Assembly (NCBI RefSeq): GCF_905171765.1
Contig: NC_053389.1
Coordinates: 786,042,772-786,106,771 of the forward strand
Direction of reading: 5' to 3'
Length of the DNA: 64,000 nt
DNA from: Bufo bufo
Lineage: Eukaryota > Chordata > Amphibia > Anura > Bufonidae
In this document: positions 62,375-64,000 of the stretch, piece after piece
Position numbering within the stretch: position 1 is the first letter of the stretch
How the letters are laid out: every line of letters begins with the position of its first letter
Translations under genes and position numbers: made by a program
Notes under the pieces: generated by a model
Seen by the model: the letters and a program-made list of their open reading frames with translations, nothing else
The model's database searches: none
What the model was told of the DNA's origin: nothing

Positions 62375-63213
62375 AACCAGCCAATGTTATGGCTGATGGA
62401 TGTATAACTGTCTCGAATCAAGCCCGATAGGAGGTGAACATTGATATGGATGGCGATTTGAAATCCAACAAGTTTCCTTTATGACTCAAGTCGAATAAAG
62501 CAAGGGCACAGGCAGGAAGTGCTGTCATAGGGACACAGAAGCCAACAGATTCTAATTAGACACCCGATCTGTCAACCGTCTTTAGACACCCGATCTGTCA
62601 ACATTTTTTTTTAGAACATCTAAATCCAAGGATGGAAGCCTTTGTCCCCTTGTAGAGATGTTAGAGCGGTGGACATCCTCCGTTAGACGGACGCCTGCAG
62701 CTCGCGCTGTATTTCTTGGCCTCCTTGCACTCAGCCCTTCCTGTCATTGTTTGCCTTATGGTTAACAATTTAACGAAGTCAAGTTTTAAAGGGACCTTCA
62801 TAAAATGTAGAGCAGTTGTCCCTGAATTGACACCCTGGGATGGTTTGTGTGTCTATTATTTGGCAGCGACACCTTGAGATATTATCATGTTATAGTTGAT
62901 GAGCAGAGGACTATGGGTAATAAATGACAAGTATTCGCCAAGTTTATAGAGTCAAAAATGAAAAAAAAACACATTGAAATTGCAGACAACAGGGGCTTAG
63001 TACAGGAGGTTATAGATTATTCTGGATAATCCGAAGGCAAGTGAGAAGAATCTCTGGAAATCCTGGAATTTCTGGACAAGCGGATGCCGAATTAAAGGAA
63101 TTCTATTGTACATGTAGGATATAATGTGGTCTTGGCTGATGGACAAGAGACTTGCTTCATATACATCACAAGACATGTTGGTCAATGGGTCCTCCTGCAT
63201 CCCCACATGCTCT
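62375..63213. other. Stretch without recognised genes or elements
   Basis: No ORF beyond about 70 codons. A short duplication, TAGACACCCGATCTGTCAAC at about 62558 and 62583, is the only structure noted. Confidence 0.5.
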
Positions 63214-63687
63214 TTAAAGGGAACCTGTCACCAGTTTTATGGTGTCCTAACTAAGGGCAACATAAATAAGTGATTGATTCTCTTAGCACAATGCTAGGTC
63301 ACTTTCTTTAATTGACCCAGTCAATCTGCCAACATCTTGTATTGAAAAGCTCCAGCTCATAATGATGAGTCCTGAATATTCATGAGCTCCTGACTCTCCC
63401 CGCCCACCTGCTGCTGAATGACAGTTTTTTTCCATATGAATCAGCAGCAGGTGGGCAGGGGAGTGGCTATAGCTCTGAATTAAAAAAAAAACGCTGGACT
63501 CACTGACATCACGCTGGACTCAAATCAGCTCATTAGCATGCGGCATGTGGCATCTTTGTGTGTATATTATGAGGTAACCATCTGTCACACCAGTAAGTGA
63601 ATACATCTAAGGTACTTTTTAGTAGTTAATGATTGTATATAATTAGTTAGATTATAATCAAATATCCACATGACAGGTTCCCTTTAA
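63214..63687. mobile_element. TTAA-flanked MITE, 474 bp
   Basis: TTAA at 63214-63217 and 63684-63687; ends AAGGGAACCTGTCACC and, reverse-complemented, AAGGGAACCTGTCATG. The end shares AAGGGAACCTGTC with the MITE at 57927, so the two belong to one terminal-repeat group with different interiors. An inner inverted pair around CCACCTGCTGCTGA/TCAGCAGCAGGTGG lies at 63400-63455. Confidence 0.85.
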
Positions 63688-63835
63688 GGGACAGCACCCC
63701 ATATTCCTGCCAGCACATATTTCTATCCTCCTGCCCGACTTCTTCAGTATATAATTGCTATAGGATCCCTATTTACCAACACTGTGGACATAAGGGAGCT
63801 TTTGGCCCCTATCTCAAGGGGTTCAGAAAATACTG

Positions 63836-64000
63836 TTAAAGGGATTGTTCAACCCTAGGGATCTTTTCTACAGACCCCCTCAGCATGGCTGGACTTTTCG
63901 GTGGTGATCATACTGCATCCAAAATTCCGGAACACAAAATTCCGGCACACTCAATAGGCATTTTTTCCTATTGACATGCATTAATACCGGATCTGGCATT
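63836..64000. mobile_element. Start of a TTAA MITE, cut by the window end
   Basis: TTAAAGGGATTGTTCAACCC at 63836 is a terminal form like that at 59572. The right end would lie beyond 64000. Confidence 0.5.

Overview
The window looks like gene-poor, repeat-dominated vertebrate DNA, most likely from an anuran amphibian. That placement rests on the mix of elements: tyrosine-recombinase (DIRS) retrotransposons, Ty3/Gypsy elements, several hAT families, Tc1/mariner copies, and many short hairpin MITEs flanked by TTAA. I could not run a search, so the placement comes from recognising families. I see no intact cellular gene, tRNA, rRNA or CRISPR array. The only host-gene trace is a broken two-domain immunoglobulin (ICAM-like) fragment at 24185-24677 on the minus strand.

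Layout. 1-11444: a DIRS element (DIRS-A, plus strand) split by a hAT-like element (367-4253, carrying a minisatellite of about 97 units) and by a 4.3 kb TTAA-flanked element (6014-10285) that itself holds a Tc1-like copy (7024-8594). 11584-13620: a second TTAA element and a hairpin MITE. 14.1-18.5 kb: a decayed BED-finger hAT transposon. 19468-24070: another hAT element with an intact Tc1-like transposon (19830-21365) inside it. 25025-28.3 kb: a third TTAA element and a ruined Tc1-like copy pierced by a 350 bp palindrome. 28.2-34.74 kb: a deleted Gypsy element (minus strand) into which a nearly complete DIRS element (DIRS-B) inserted. 35.1-44.25 kb: a G-rich minisatellite, then an 8.3 kb array of 32 bp units. 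45651-54170: a solo LTR with a nearly complete, young Gypsy element (45834-53664) inside. 54357-56826: a hAT-like element filled by a 19 bp minisatellite. 57.9-64 kb: MITEs, including one (59572-62374) whose internal minisatellite was split by a hAT-like element carrying a palindromic minisatellite.

How it fits together. Exact target-site duplications make it possible to order many insertions. The recurring theme is that minisatellites sit inside, or next to, DNA transposons. At least four arrays lie within element boundaries I can define, and one more sits in the 3' region of a hAT. Three large arrays share an ATACAGTA/TACTGTRT core. The largest array shows spacings that are exact multiples of its 32 bp unit, including two successive 1024 bp (32 x 32) steps. 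Two candidate transposition units look young: the Tc1-like element at 19830-21365 (uninterrupted transposase, near-identical ends) and the Gypsy element at 45834-53664 (near-identical LTRs, one frameshift).
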